The notes below the pieces were generated by a model. The model searched no databases and was not told the origin of the DNA. It saw only the letters and a list, made by a program, of their open reading frames with translations. A program made the position numbers and the translations under genes. Positions 39,815 to 51,585 of a stretch of 64,000 nucleotides of DNA are shown piece by piece; positions within the stretch are counted from its first letter, which is position 1; each line of letters begins with the position of its first letter. The DNA lies in contig NC_134531.1 in assembly GCF_050624435.1 (NCBI RefSeq), positions 258,306,812-258,370,811 of the forward strand, read 5' to 3'. The stretch comes from Tenrec ecaudatus (lineage: Eukaryota > Chordata > Mammalia > Afrosoricida > Tenrecidae).

Positions 39815-40989
39815 AACTGGGAACTGAAATCCCATATGATCCAGCAATACCACTATTAGGCAAATACCCTGAGGAAATACACAGAGACACAGCATAGTGG
39901 AGGTGTGCTCTCTCCCATGTTCATAGCAGCCCAGTTCACAATAGCAAAAAACTGGAAGCAGCCAAAATGACCACCTGTGGAAGAACGGATAGAGACACTA
40001 TGGTACATACACACGATGGAATACTATGTATCCCTGAAAAAGCAATGATCAAAGCTGGAAACACTGCATGGCATGGAAGGAAGTGGAAACCATTATGCTA
40101 AGGGAAGTAAGTCAATCAAAAAAGTACAAGTAGTGTATGAGTCTACTACTATAAGGAGAAACACCAATTAAACAAACCTTAGGGACCAATTCCTGAAGAA
40201 AAAGGAGACAAGGCTATCTACTTGCCATGAACCATAGATCACCTTCCTCTTATGCACCTCGCAAGAGCCACCTGCAAGGTGCAGACATCACATTGTCTGG
40301 GGGCACGCCTTCAAGAGGGAAATGGGAGAAGACCATCCACTTGAAGCTACCAAGACAAGGATGGGACAATCAATGGGCCCCCACAGGAATGGAAGGAGAA
40401 TCTGGCCAGAAAATCAAGGCAAGACCAGGGGATGAGAAACACCTACATTTCGGAGCAGACACTGATATTTCTGCTGGCGAGTATGTCGAGTGATTGGGAG
40501 ACATAACCTCACATCGGAAGGGATGCTCAACAATGATTGTAGGGAACCTATGGAGGCAATGGGCCAGTACGTTTCTACCCAACCCTCAGTGAAACTCGCC
40601 ATGGGCTAAAACATGAGGACTTCGGACACACTGACCTTGCAGGCTGCATGGATGGCATAACGCAAAGGTTACACCACAAGGATTTACCATAGAAGACCGG
40701 CAGAATGAACTTAGTCCTGTCTCAAAGGTGTGTGCACCCGTAGACTGAGGACCAGGGTCCTCAGATGGGAAGGAAACAGAGTAGCCACCACAGACCTGTG
40801 GCGTGTCAGTCATTGGGCCTTGGGAGGAACCCCTGATTTGGTGACAATCCAATGGAAAGTGACCCAGAATCATCATATATTTAGTACCTAAAATTGACAG
40901 TGGAAAGAACTGTACAACTCTTCTTGATATGCTCGAACTTTTGAAATGTGTGATGTGTGGCTGAAGTGCAAATAATACAGTTAAATAAA
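39815..40989 (+). mobile_element. L1 with ORF2 terminus and 3' UTR, 12-bp target-site duplication
   Basis: Flanked by AAAGATGTCTGG (39803-39814 and 40990-41001). The left part retains the end of L1 ORF2 (residues near PYDPAIPLLGKYPEE, then the stretch around GGAATACTATGTATCCCTG), followed by about 0.8 kb of 3' UTR ending TTAAATAAAAAA. Its 3' UTR differs from that of the abundant young family, so at least two L1 lineages are present. ORF2 is not intact. Confidence 0.75.
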
Positions 40990-41084
40990 AAAGATGTCTG
41001 GCTGGTGTTACATCCTGTGAGTGCCTAGCAAACTCTCTAATCCAGTCACTCTAAGTACAAACCATTAAGTAGTGTATATATACA

Positions 41085-41235
41085 AAACTCAACTTACTGC
41101 CAGTAAGTCAAATCTAACTCAAAGGACCCTACAGGACATGGTAAAGCTGTCCCTTTGGACTTCCACGACTTTAAATCTTCACCGAGTAGACAGTCTCTTC
41201 TTTCTCCCCAGAAGCGGCTAGTGGATTCAAATAGA
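41085..41235 (-). mobile_element. AfroSINE, antisense
   Basis: ACTGCCAGTAAGTCAAATCT through AGCGGCTAGTGGATTCAAAT, the reversed AfroSINE. Confidence 0.6.
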
Positions 41236-41268
41236 TGATGGCTGCAGGCAGTTTAGTGTATATAACCC

Positions 41269-41272
<4 letters not shown>

Positions 41273-41312
<40 letters not shown>
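41273..41312. repeat. (CA)n microsatellite, 40 bp
   Basis: Uninterrupted alternating AC, abutting a palindromic miniature element on its right. Confidence 0.95.
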
Positions 41313-41314
<2 letters not shown>

Positions 41315-41428
41315 CATACATACTCGAGCATGAGTCAACCCGAGTATTAGCCAGATCACCTAATTTTACCACGAAACTGCATTAAAAATGTGCTGAAAAA
41401 CTCGGCTTAGAAACAAATATATACGGCA
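41315..41428 (-). mobile_element. Palindromic miniature element, copy 1
   Basis: Reverse orientation of the family defined by the copy at 43169-43287. It retains ATACTCGAG, CACCTAATTTTACCAC, TTAAAAATGTGCTGAAAAAC and the terminal ATATATACGG. Ends are approximate. Confidence 0.65.
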
Positions 41429-41924
41429 TATACACATACATTTTTATAATTAAGGAATATTAAATAAGCAGTTGATTCTATATAATATATATGCTATCAA
41501 ACACTTTAATAACACAGAAGTCTATTACTAAGAGAGTTGCATGGGGTGACTGTGGTTCTATACTCTCATAGTTCAGTGTGTCCAGGTGGTTACATTCTGG
41601 CCAATAGAATGTAAGCAGAAGCTGGGTGTCCTTAAAAGCAAAAGCACATGATAGTTTTTGGTTTTCAACTTTTCCCTCTCATTGGCTAGAATATTGATGT
41701 GACCCCTATTAACTGAGCATCAGAAAACCTTTGCATCTGAAACAAATTTGAAACAAATTTCCAAATCTGAAACATGAAAATAGGCCACTATAGTTCAGTC
41801 AGAGTCTATTTGTCCTCTATAAATGATATACCATAAAGTAAGAGTATAAAGTCACACATATAACTTGAGTCCAAGGTTAACATAAATATAATAAAGCAAA
41901 TTAAAAACAATAAGTAAATAATCA

Positions 41925-42083
<159 letters not shown>

Positions 42084-42149
42084 TTAATATTAAGAAAAAT
42101 GCAATTTCATTCATTCAAGGATGGCAATCTCCTGAATGGTTAACAATGA

Positions 42150-42498
42150 ATAAAACATACTCTTAACGCAAAATTAATGAAAAACACTATTAAACTGCCC
42201 TCATGAAGAGATATAGCAAAGTGTGGTGAAGAAACTATAAAGAGAAAGAAGCTATATGGGGACCTGGATATCAGAAAGAACAGTGTCTGGGGTCTTAAAA
42301 GGCTTGTCTCCAAACAAGCAGCCATATAAGTGAAGCATCAGCCAAGTTCACGTGGAGAAAGTACACCAAAAGTGTGATCCAAGGATTGTAAATATATAAT
42401 CCACATCAAAAGGAGGGAATAGTATCAGAGCTTAACTTGTGTATACATGGATTGCAGAAGACTGTGAATGACAGTGGAAGTTCAAAATCCATTTGAAG
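42150..42498 (+). mobile_element. Older L1 3' UTR fragment, sense
   Basis: Contains the module phrase AGTGTCTGGGGTCTTAAAAG and text parallel to 8900-9180 (AGCTTAACTTGTGTATACAT and TGCAGAAGACTGTGAATGAC). No 3' terminus is present; it runs into a GT microsatellite. Confidence 0.5.
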
Positions 42499-42499
42499 G

Positions 42500-42531
<32 letters not shown>
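42500..42531. repeat. (GT)n microsatellite
   Basis: About 32 bases of alternating GT, abutting a palindromic miniature element on its right. Confidence 0.95.
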
Positions 42532-42534
<3 letters not shown>

Positions 42535-42629
42535 CGAGTATAAGCAGAGTTTTTCAGCACATTTTTAATGCATCTTTTGTGGTAACATTAGGTGTCTTGG
42601 CTGATACTTATACTCGGGGATATATGGTA
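42532..42629 (+). mobile_element. Palindromic miniature element, copy 2
   Basis: ACTCGAGTATAAGCAGAG, CAGCACATTTTTAATGCATC and a diverged right end TATACTCGGGGATATATGGT. The left terminus is replaced by the GT microsatellite. Confidence 0.65.
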
Positions 42630-42729
42630 AATCTATAGTGAATTTCCTGGGACCAGAAGTGAGAGATAGGAATAGCCTGAGATAATTAAAGTAGATATAG
42701 TCAGGTTAAAATATAACTCTTTAATAAAA

Positions 42730-43090
42730 AATCATTTTATTGGGAGTTCTTACAGATATTATAATAACAATCCATAATCCAATCAAGCATAATGTATAAT
42801 TGCTGCCCCTTTCAGTTTCAACACATTTTCTTTCTTCTTAAACTCTTTGATACCAGCTCCCCTTTGTCCCCTACCTCCCCCACCCTAGTCCCTATGGGCT
42901 CTTATACATATATTTATTTGCCATATCTTATACCATCCAATGTATCCATTCACCTACAATGTATCTATTTTGTCTTTCATTGATCATGTCAGAAAGGTGA
43001 ATATCATACATTTCCACATTAGAACAAACCGTTTTTGTACTAAGGTAAGATTTAAGTAAAGCCCCAATGTCCATCTGCTCCCTTACTCTC
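42730..43090 (-). mobile_element. Truncated L1 3' end, antisense
   Basis: Starts AAAATCATTTTATTGGGAGT and follows the reversed 3' UTR in diverged form. It is followed by a CA microsatellite at 43094-43118. Confidence 0.55.
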
Positions 43091-43168
43091 TTTACACACA
43101 CACACACACACACACACCTAACTTTATACATTTATATATTTACATATATACATAGCTGTATTTATATC

Positions 43169-43287
43169 TACCGTATATACACATGTATAAGCCCAGGTTT
43201 TCCAGCACATTTTTAATATAGTTTCTGTGGTAAAATTAGGTGCTTCATCTGATATTCAGGTCAGCTTATACTTGAGTATATACGGTA
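43169..43287 (+). mobile_element. Palindromic TA-flanked miniature element, copy 3
   Basis: The best copy. It has perfect 12-bp inverted termini TACCGTATATAC (43169-43180) and GTATATACGGTA (43276-43287), so the outermost TA may be the target duplication, as in mariner-like elements. The inside reads CATGTATAAGCCCAGG through CAGGTCAGCTTATACTTGAG, making much of the element self-complementary. No protein is encoded. I recall similar ACTCGAGTATAAGCC repeats from other vertebrates but cannot name the family. Confidence 0.75.
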
Positions 43288-43379
43288 CATATAATATTTA
43301 CTTTCTAGTTTTTTCCACTTAAAATCTAACATTTTATTTGACATGGCCCCCATCCCACCTGATGACCCATTTAAAAGTT

Positions 43380-43915
43380 GTATCCAGTTTGTTTGTTGGG
43401 TTTTTTAAGTGAAGGAAAAATACACATGGATTAAGCCTTCAGTGAATTCCTTCTGAATATAGGCCAGGGAAATGAACACCATTGCTACCAGAGTACTGGA
43501 AGTGGATTATGGCAGATGTACTTAGATTAAAATTCAACACTTTATCTTTGATCTCCCTACTGATCCTCGTTTAAGTTGCTCTCGTTTTTAATATTTTCTG
43601 CTTTCTTTTTGAGGTTTTCTCTATTTTATTTCATTATTGTTGTTAATTTTTTTATTTATTTTGTGCTTTCATATGTCTTTAGCATATGAAATCCAGAATG
43701 GGTGAATCTGTACAGACAGTTACTAGATTAATGGTTTCTTGGGGGTAGAAAAAGGGGAAGTTGGGAGAAAATGGGAAACTAATAATACAAGAGAGAAGAA
43801 AATGCCCTAAAATTAATTGTGATAATGATCATACAACTCTTCTTAATATGAATGAAATTTTGAATTCTATGACATGTGGATTGACTCCCAATAAAACTGT
43901 TAAAAAGCAAAAACA
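43380..43915 (+). mobile_element. Older L1 3' end, sense
   Basis: Ends with GATCATACAACTCTTCTTAA and CCCAATAAAACTGTTAAAAA, an L1 3' terminus seen also in diverged form near 9560-9650. Confidence 0.55.
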
Positions 43916-44114
43916 AAAAATGTGAAAGTGTTTTCCCATTTGTTCTCTAAGCAAATAAGGGGAAAGGGTACCACAGACAATCCAAAGGATAAGAAGTTAA
44001 GAAGAGAAAGCGATGAACTGTACTTCCTGACATAATTATCATGTCTAAAATCCCAATTTAGTAGGTGACTAAATTCCTAACAGACCCTCAGAGATCTGTC
44101 CTCGGGACCTCAAC

Positions 44115-44285
44115 TCCTGTGGCACAGTGGGCAGGCTAGTTCGAAACTACTCGCCACTCTCAGGACGAGAGGTGAGGCTTTCTAATCCCCTCAAGAGTGA
44201 GTCCAGAAACCCACAAGGCAGTTCTACTTTGTCCTATAAGGTCACTGTGAGTCAGAATCAACTCCATGGAACAGGAAATTCCAAG
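44115..44285 (+). mobile_element. AfroSINE, sense
   Basis: Head GTGGCACAGTGGGCAGGC, then AACCCACAAGGCAGTTCTAC and GTCACTGTGAGTCAGAATCA. Confidence 0.65.
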
Positions 44286-44839
44286 AACCATTTAAGAAAC
44301 CCTTAAAGTGACAGTCAAAGAAAAATAAGGAGACTAAAAAAATGGCAAAGCTGGAAACAGTTTCAGAGGTAAAACGATGAAAATATCAAACAGAAGAATA
44401 TGAAACATTGAAGTTTCACAAAGTAAAAGCATAGTTTGGTATTACAAATGAAGTACTTCACAACTAAAAGCTTTCAGCTTTTACCAAACCCTGCAATAAC
44501 CACCACTCTGAATTTATATAGCAGGTTTCATACTTCAAAGCTATTTACCCTGTCATTCTTTTATAAGCTCTGCAAGTAGAGCAAATACAACTTACTTCAC
44601 CTCAGAGAAGGAAGAGAAAAAGGAAAGGTAGTCAACAAGTTTCCTTGAAAGCTTAAATGTAATGGTTTGCAATAACAATTATAAGTTTAAAGGATTACTT
44701 AAGTCCTTTTGTTTTCCTTAAAATCCCTATACATCTATATATATATAACAAATCCTGTGGCTGTTTCTGGCTGCCCTATATTAGGTACTCGGGTCTGTCC
44801 TTCCCCCAGCCCCCACGACCCTTAGATTTAGCCCACTTA

Positions 44840-45330
44840 AATCATAACCTCTGAGGCAGTTAGATTTTGTCAACTTGAAGCTGTTTAGTGTGGAGTGGAG
44901 TGTAACCTCTCAATCAGGTCAGAGCCTGAGGATGCTTCCGTGTGGTGTGGCTTTTTCTATAATAAAAACAGTGATAAATGCTCTTCCTCTCTGCCCCTTC
45001 ATCTTTTTCCTAACTGGGACTCTGGGTGCCTCCAAGTGGGTCACTGATCCAGGAAGCTGTTGGTACCCTGCTCTGTTCCCACTAACCTTTGATCCACAAG
45101 ACTGTACTCGCTGGCCCTCATCTCCCTTCATTCCATGTCACCTTTCTGCATCATCGGCCTGCAGTTACATGAACCTGAAGAGAGGACAGGCTAACATCAA
45201 ACTCGCAGACCTGAGCTGAACTGGGCTAGGATGCCTTCTGGATATAAAATTACGTATTGAGATAAAATTCTTTCTTATACAAATATCAGCATCACTGCTT
45301 TTGTTTCTCTAGATAACTCAGCCTAACACA
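44840..45330 (+). mobile_element. LTR-like repeat, unassigned
   Basis: Shares CAGGTCAGAGCCTGAGGATG-type text with about 62990-63030, and an end of the form TCTCTAGATAACTCAGCCTA with the block at 24030-24655. The overlapping 114-codon ORF (44875-45219) shows no recognisable domain and is not annotated as a gene. Confidence 0.35.
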
Positions 45331-45379
45331 ACCTACTTCACATAATAGACTGAACATCAATTGATTAGTGGCTGGCAGA

Positions 45380-46265
45380 CTTCTGGTTGTTATTGTCAGG
45401 GGGCATCGAGTCAGCTCTGACGCACAGTGAACCTAACTATAGCAGAGTGACAAGATGGTTCTGTGCTATTCCGACTGCAGTAAGTATATTTCTATCGTCA
45501 CTGTCCATCCATCTTGTGGCAAGTCTTCCTCCTTTTCACCAACACTCTACTTTTGTAAACACGATGTCCTACTTACCCATGGTTAGTCTCTCTGGATTAC
45601 ATGCCTAAATTAAGCAAGATAGACTTCTACCGGGGGGGTTGGGGGGGGGAGAGAATGAGGACCTGATGCCAGGGACTGAAGTGGAGAGCAAATGTTTTGA
45701 GAATTTTGAGGGCAATGAATGTGCAATGTGCTTTACGCAACTGATGCATGTATGGATTGTGATAAGAGTTGTATGAGCCCCCAATAAAATGATTAAAAAA
45801 AGAACTTCTACCATCCTTGTTTCGAAGCAGTCTGACCGTATTTCATCCAACACAGATTTTTTCATTCTTCTGGCCACCCACATTATATGCACTATCATTC
45901 CCTGTCACCATATGGGGCAACTCTTCTTGACATTCCTTTATCGCTCTCCTGTTTCTATAGACATGCATGGAAAGTGGCTCAATAGACCCTGGCGTGGGCA
46001 TGGCAGCATGCTTTACTCAGCACATCTCCCCAATATAATGCTCCAATTGATTTCTTAGCAGTTGTGTCGATGAGGGCTGATTGTTCATTTAAGTAAACCA
46101 AAATCCTTGACAAGATCATTTATCTCGATGTTGCTTATGGGTGTATGTTATAAAGATTTCTGTTTTCATTATGTTATGGTGTAATCCACACTGAAGGCTA
46201 TATTTTTTTAACTTTGTCAGAAAGTGCTTCAGATCATCTTCATTTGTGGCAAGGGCGATTGTGGG
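45380..46265 (-). mobile_element. RTE-type LINE 3' half, antisense
   Basis: Starts with the RTE/AfroSINE end GGCATCGAGTCAGCTCTGAC and reaches the reverse-transcriptase segment near CAGAAAGTGCTTCAGATCAT. Interrupted by an L1 tail at 45632-45803. Confidence 0.55.
45632..45803 (+). mobile_element. L1 3' tail inside an RTE, 9-bp target-site duplication
   Basis: Sense tail ending GAGCCCCCAATAAAATGATT and A run, flanked by ACTTCTACC (45623-45631 and 45804-45812). Confidence 0.7.
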
Positions 46266-46289
46266 ACTTTCATAATGTAAGTTTCAGCG

Positions 46290-47820
46290 GAGTGTCCGTA
46301 CTAAGAACAGACTACAAAGAAGGAACTGGCTGTCCCCTTCGGAGGAAGTCACTGCTGACAACCTTAAGCACAGCATGGACACATTTGCAGATGCAGAAGG
46401 CCTAATGAATGCCAGAAATCATGCTGGAGGACGGGCCCTTTGGGACAGAAGGCGCTTGAAATATGATGAATGAGGAGCTGCTTCCTCAAAGTAGAGCTGA
46501 CCATGGAAATGTGAATGGGATAAAGTCTGTGGGTGTGGAACCTTTGGGATCTTCATTTGCTGATGAGGCACACTCGAGGTCAAAAGAAACAGTTGCAAAA
46601 ATCCATTAATAATCTAAATTTGGAATATATGATGAGGTATGAATCTAGAAAAATTGAAAGTCGTTAAATGTAATGGAACACATAAAGATTGAAACCTTAG
46701 GTTTTAGTGAGCTAAAATGGACTGGTATTGGCCATTTTGAATCAGAAAATTAAATGGTTTCCCTATGCTTGGAATAACACAATAGAAAAAGAATGGTATC
46801 ACATTCATTATCAGAAAGGATATTTCAAGGTCTATCGTGAAATCTATGTCTGTGATAGGGTTGTATCTGATTTCAAGAAAATCCAATCAGTACTACGGTG
46901 ACTCAAATGTATGCACCAACCACAAAAGCAAGTGATGAAGAAACTGAAGAACCTTATCAATGTCTTCCATCGAAAGTTAATGAAGCATGTAATCAAGATG
47001 CATTGACAATTATTGGCTATAGCAATACAAAAGTTGGAAACAAAGAGGAAGGTCCAGTAGTTAGAAAATAATGTATTTGTGAGGAGACATGATGTCAGGT
47101 GATTCTTGGCTGAAAGCAAAGAATATCAGAACAATATATAATTGAGTTTTACTGACTATGTGAATCAAAACAAACTATTGATAACTTTGAGAAGAATGGG
47201 AATTCTAGGATTCTTCCTTGTGCTCCTGTGGACATGGATCAAAAGGCAGCTGTGCAAACAGAACATGGAATTTCTGCATAGTTTAAAATCAGGAAAGGTG
47301 TGCATCAAAGAGTTGTATCATCTCACCCTACTTGTTTAATGTGAATCCTTAGCAAACACCAGAGAAGTTGGATTGGATAAAGATGGATTAGAGGGAGGCT
47401 TGTGAACAACCTGTGATAAGCAGATGACAACCTTGCTTGCTGAAAGTAAGGAGGACTTGAAGTGCTTACTAATGAAAATCAAGGACTGTAGCCTTCAGTA
47501 TGGATTACAACTCAGAGGACCAAAATCCTCACAACTGAGCCAATAGATAATGTCATGAAAGAGAAAAGATTGAAAATGCCAAGGAGTTCATCTTGCTTGG
47601 ATCCACAATCAATGCTCGTGGAAGCAGCAGTCGAGACCAAAAGATGCCCTCAATGTTATGGACTGATCCAGTGGCTGTAACACTGGGTTTGAGTACAGGA
47701 ACAATTGTGAGAATCGCAAAGGACCAGCCAGTGTTCAGTTCTGCTGTGCAAAGGTCACAAGGGGCCCAATCAGACCTAATGTACCTAACAACAAACAGCG
47801 GGCTGCTAATAAGTCTACTG
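46290..47820 (+). mobile_element. RTE-type LINE, sense, internally deleted and decayed
   Basis: The endonuclease part is at about 46640-47070 (TGGACTGGTATTGGCCATTT; peptide TQMYAPTTKASDEETEE in one frame). The sequence then jumps to the reverse-transcriptase C-terminal part from about 47140 (RRMGI, later LLAESKEDLKCLLMKIKD and GSTINARGSSS). It ends in the AfroSINE-like tail to about 47800. Stops and frameshifts make it non-functional. Confidence 0.7.
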
Positions 47821-48103
47821 TAATTATGATTCTATGCTCTTCTTCAGAGTCCACCGAGTTGATTACTTACTGAGCATACTAGCTTGAGGCAGGAGGGTAA
47901 GAGGATACAATTCTGGCACTAAAGTTTTCCAATTTTAAACCACACGGTATTCCTGTGTTCTGTTTACACATTTGGCTCTTGATCTTTCTTCGGATTTCAC
48001 AGGATTACAAATGCTCCGGTATGTCCATTCTTGGTATGTTGTCCCTGGTTTGTTAAGATCCACGGAGTTGATTGTCTTTTCATAATCAATGAAACACAGA
48101 TAA

Positions 48104-48566
48104 GTTCTACCTTACAAATTCATCTATGCCGAAGCATGTACACAGGTACAGATAAGAGCTAAAGGCATGGAATCCAGGACAGATTCAACCCCTTAGGAAC
48201 AATAATAGCAGTAGCAATACCAGGAGGGTAGAGGGAAGGTGGGGGAAGAGAAGGGGAACTGATCGTAATGATCAGTGTACAACCTCACCCCCGCGCCGGG
48301 AGACGAACAAAAGAAACATGGGTGAAGGAGACAGCGTAAGATAGGAAAATAACAATAATTTATAATTTATCATAGGTTCACATAAGGGTGGGAGGGTGGA
48401 GGGAAGAAAAAAATGGCTAATACCAAAAGCTCAAGTAGAAAGAAAATGTTTTGAAAAGGATGATAGCAACATATGTACAAATGTACTTAACACAATGGAT
48501 GTACGGATTTTTATAAAAGCCCCCAATAAAATAATTTATTAAAATTAAAAATAAATAAAATAAAAA
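48104..48566 (+). mobile_element. L1 3' tail, sense, inserted in RTE
   Basis: Begins AGTTCTACCTTACAAATTC, a family-internal sequence, and ends GCCCCCAATAAAATAATTTA with an A-rich tail. ACAGATAA flanks both sides (48096-48103 and 48567-48574). Confidence 0.65.
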
Positions 48567-48686
48567 ACAGATAAATATCATCTTGCTATTCTCTGCTTTC
48601 AGCCAAGATTCATCTGAAATCAACAATGATATTCCTAGCTCTATATCCTAGTCTGAATTTAGCTAGAATTTCTGGTAGTTCCCTTT

Positions 48687-49084
48687 CTTTTTTAGATAAA
48701 AGATCATTTTAATGAGGGCTCTTACAACTCTCATAACAATCTATATATCAACTGTATCAAGCATATTTGTACATATGTCCCTATCATTCTTTTTAAATTT
48801 ATTTATTTGGAGGACGTTAGTGCTCGGACTCAGGTTGATTTTCAAACCGTTTGCAAAGCGCAGCTCCATTGTTCGCCTATCATTCTGCTCTAGACATTTA
48901 CTTTCTATTAAGTCCTCAGCTCCTCTTTTTCCCTTCCCCCAACCCCCCAAACTGGTGACCCCTTGATAAATTATAGACTGTTATTATTTTAATATCTCAC
49001 ACCAACCGCTATCTCCCTTCCCCCATGGTTTCTGTTGTTCGTCCCCTGGCGGGGTGTGTGTGTGGTTATGTATCAATCACTGCA
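48687..49084 (-). mobile_element. L1 3' tail, antisense, inserted in RTE
   Basis: Flanked by TGGTAGTTCCCTTT (48673-48686) and TGGTAGTTCCTTTT (49085-49098). It contains a foreign 85-bp insertion at 48791-48875. Confidence 0.7.
48791..48875 (-). pseudogene. 85-bp retroposed RNA 3' end of unknown origin
   Basis: Foreign sequence splitting the L1 tail, flanked by the perfect direct repeat CCTATCATTCT (48780-48790 and 48876-48886). On the minus strand it ends TCCTCCAAATAAATAAATTT plus A residues: a polyadenylation-signal-like end and short tail at the correct side. This is how a severely 5'-truncated processed pseudogene looks. I cannot identify the source; one frame ends in a stop after the residues NQPESEH. 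Not related to the surrounding L1. Confidence 0.65.
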
Positions 49085-49310
49085 TGGTAGTTCCTTTTAT
49101 GATGTATGATTGCAGCTATATTTGAATTATCTCCAGCAAAATTTTACTTGCCTGTGACAATATAAATGACATTTTGTTCACTAACTTCTGCGTTCTATTG
49201 GATCACTGTGTTTTGGAATGAGCATGATGACGGATCTCTTCCAGTCAGTCGGCCAGGTAGCTGTCTTCCAAATTTCCTGGCATAGGTGAATGAGTACTCA
49301 CAGTGTAGAT

Positions 49311-49994
49311 TAATTAAGGTCATGCATTACATATTATTGACAGAAATCTAACTTTCATCTAGCCAGAAGCAAGTCCAAACGCTAGACTCCTTTTCTGCCA
49401 CTCCTTCGGCTGATCATCCAAGACTTTCCTCCATCATTCTTATTACCAGCAACTAAATCTAAACTGTCTCCAACACTTCAGTCTCCTCTACTATAAACAC
49501 TTACCTGAATCAACTGTATAATTGCAGAAGCAAGTGTACTAGGCAAACAGTAGGCATTTTTACTGAGTGAAACCCCATGGATACATTTTCTCATTCTCCA
49601 TTTACGAAGTAAATATTTAGTAAAATTAAAATATGATTTCAAGTTTAAAAAGTACTATAATTCATTTAATTTATAACTCTTCATCTTAAAGTAATAGCTC
49701 ATTAGGGAACTTAATTAAAATCACAACTTTTTCTGATATCAAATTACCTAAAACCTACTGAAAACGCCGTTAAGCTCTTGGTTTGAAGATAATAATTAAT
49801 AATGGGAAAAAGTTTAAAAACTAAAGGATTAATAAAATAGGGCTTAAGAGAGGCTAATGGGTTGGCTCAACAGGAGATAAAAACAACAGATCCCTGTCTT
49901 ATATAATTTTTGTGATTTACATTATAAAATAAAACTTCCGTTATATTCAAACTGACAGTGCATAAAAATGCCATGGGATTGCTTCTAATTTATT
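49311..49994. other. ARL13B intron 1, no recognised feature
   Basis: AT-rich intronic sequence in which I recognise nothing specific. Confidence 0.4.
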
Positions 49995-50165
49995 TATAGA
50001 GATTCTTTGAACTATAACAGAAGCGCCCCATGCAGTTTCTAAAGCTGTGTATCTTTATGGAAGCAAACTGCCTCAGTGTTCTCCCAGGGAGCACCTAGTG
50101 GACTGGAACAGCAGGCAAGTGAGTTAGCAGTCCGATGCTCACTCACTGCATCACCTGGGCTCCTT
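49995..50165 (-). mobile_element. AfroSINE, antisense, diverged
   Basis: Retains CTGTGTATCTTTATGGAAGC, CTCCCAGGGAGCACCTAGTG and the tRNA-like head near AGTTAGCAGTCCGATGCTC. Confidence 0.5.
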
Positions 50166-50869
50166 AACATAGTGCATGCCAGACCCCAAAAGTGAATAAA
50201 TGAGGATGTCTTCCCTTTTAAATGTTTTTAAATCTTTTTTTCCTTTTAAACTTATTGTGAATTGACAGTTTACAGAGTAGATCATCAGTTTTACATTCAA
50301 CAGCTCATTAAACCTCCCCAATGTATTTATCAAAATGCAAAATATCTACAAAATTATAAATTTTAAGCAGCAGCATGGCATGAGAGTGTCGAACTTGGAC
50401 TCAGAAAATGTGAATTCTGAAATCTTTTGTGAATGACATGATTACCATCATTTCAGCAGGAAAAATACTATTTCTAACTTCAAAAGTAAACACACCTAAA
50501 ATAAAATACATTACTGACAATGTTTTTTAAGTTCGACACATCAAAGTGATGTTATCTATTATACTTCAAATTACATGACTCGAGCTCTGCATTTTAAAAG
50601 TAACCCAAACACACATTCTATAAATGTAAGAGAATGAAACAACTTACCGCAAAGTGTCATAAACATTAACCCCTCCAAAATGTACACACACACACAGAAA
50701 TGTGATGTTAGTACACAAGTACCCTATTTTCTGATATTTTGAGTTAGGTTGTACAGCCCGCATAATAGTACATCAAAATCACTATCTACCACAATAAGAA
50801 GTTAAGATAATAATGTGTTATTGGAATACACAAAAATCACTATCTACATTTAGTGAACACCGATAAACA

Positions 50870-51070
50870 GAGCTTTGGTGGCATAGAGGATTACCCACTG
50901 TGCTGTTAACTGTGTAAGGTTAGTAGTTCAAATCTGCCAGCTGCTCTGTAGGAGACAGTTTGTGGGTCCAGTCATAATTTATAGCCTTGGACAACACAAG
51001 GGGCAGTTCTGCTCCATCCTACAGGGTCACTAGGAGTTTATCATACTAGAGGGCAGTGGGTTTCATAAAC
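50870..51070 (+). mobile_element. AfroSINE, sense
   Basis: GAGCTTTGGTGGCATAGAGG, TTAGTAGTTCAAATCTGCCA and AAGGGGCAGTTCTGCTCCAT mark head, B box region and body. Confidence 0.65.
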
Positions 51071-51439
51071 AAAACTTTGGTGATCATTTGCCATCTTTTA
51101 ACTCTTGACCAAGCCAAATTCTTAGTGTCGGTTGTTTCTGCTCTAAAGTGTAAGTAGTAGAATATCTTAAGACCCCCTTTGATCCTTACATTACATGATG
51201 CTTACTATCTGTAAGCAAGAAGTTGTGGGAAGATAAAGACATTCCAGTTCAACCTATCAGATAATTCTTTCTAATCTGTCAATACTGCTTAATTAGGAAG
51301 TTAGGAATGCATCAGTTTCTACAAATGATGTTAAAAAATTGCAGTTACTTGTAGGAAGAGCAGGCCTCACTGAAAAAATTCACACAAAGATGACATACTA
51401 TGCCATAGTGTGCTTTACTAGAAACCACACTGACATACA

Positions 51440-51585
51440 GGGGCCTCAGTAGCATAGTGGGTTATGAGTTAGGCTACTTACAAGGTAAGCAGTTCAAAAT
51501 CACCTGCTCTCGGAACCCACAAGGGCAGTTCTACTATGTCCTATGGACATAGAATTGACTCCAGGGCAGGGGTGACACTGACAAC
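51440..51585 (+). mobile_element. AfroSINE, sense, internally shortened
   Basis: GGGGCCTCAGTAGCATAGTG head, then AAGCAGTTCAAAATCACC and CACAAGGGCAGTTCTACTAT. The middle is deleted compared with full copies. Confidence 0.6.

Larger units (their letters stand above)
47830..49310 (-). mobile_element. RTE-type LINE, antisense, split by two L1 tails
   Basis: Reversed reverse-transcriptase region, with GGTTTGTTAAGATCCACGG and CTCTTCCAGTCAGTCGGCCA as landmarks. It is interrupted at 48104-48566 and 48687-49084. Removing both insertions restores a continuous RTE. Confidence 0.6.
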
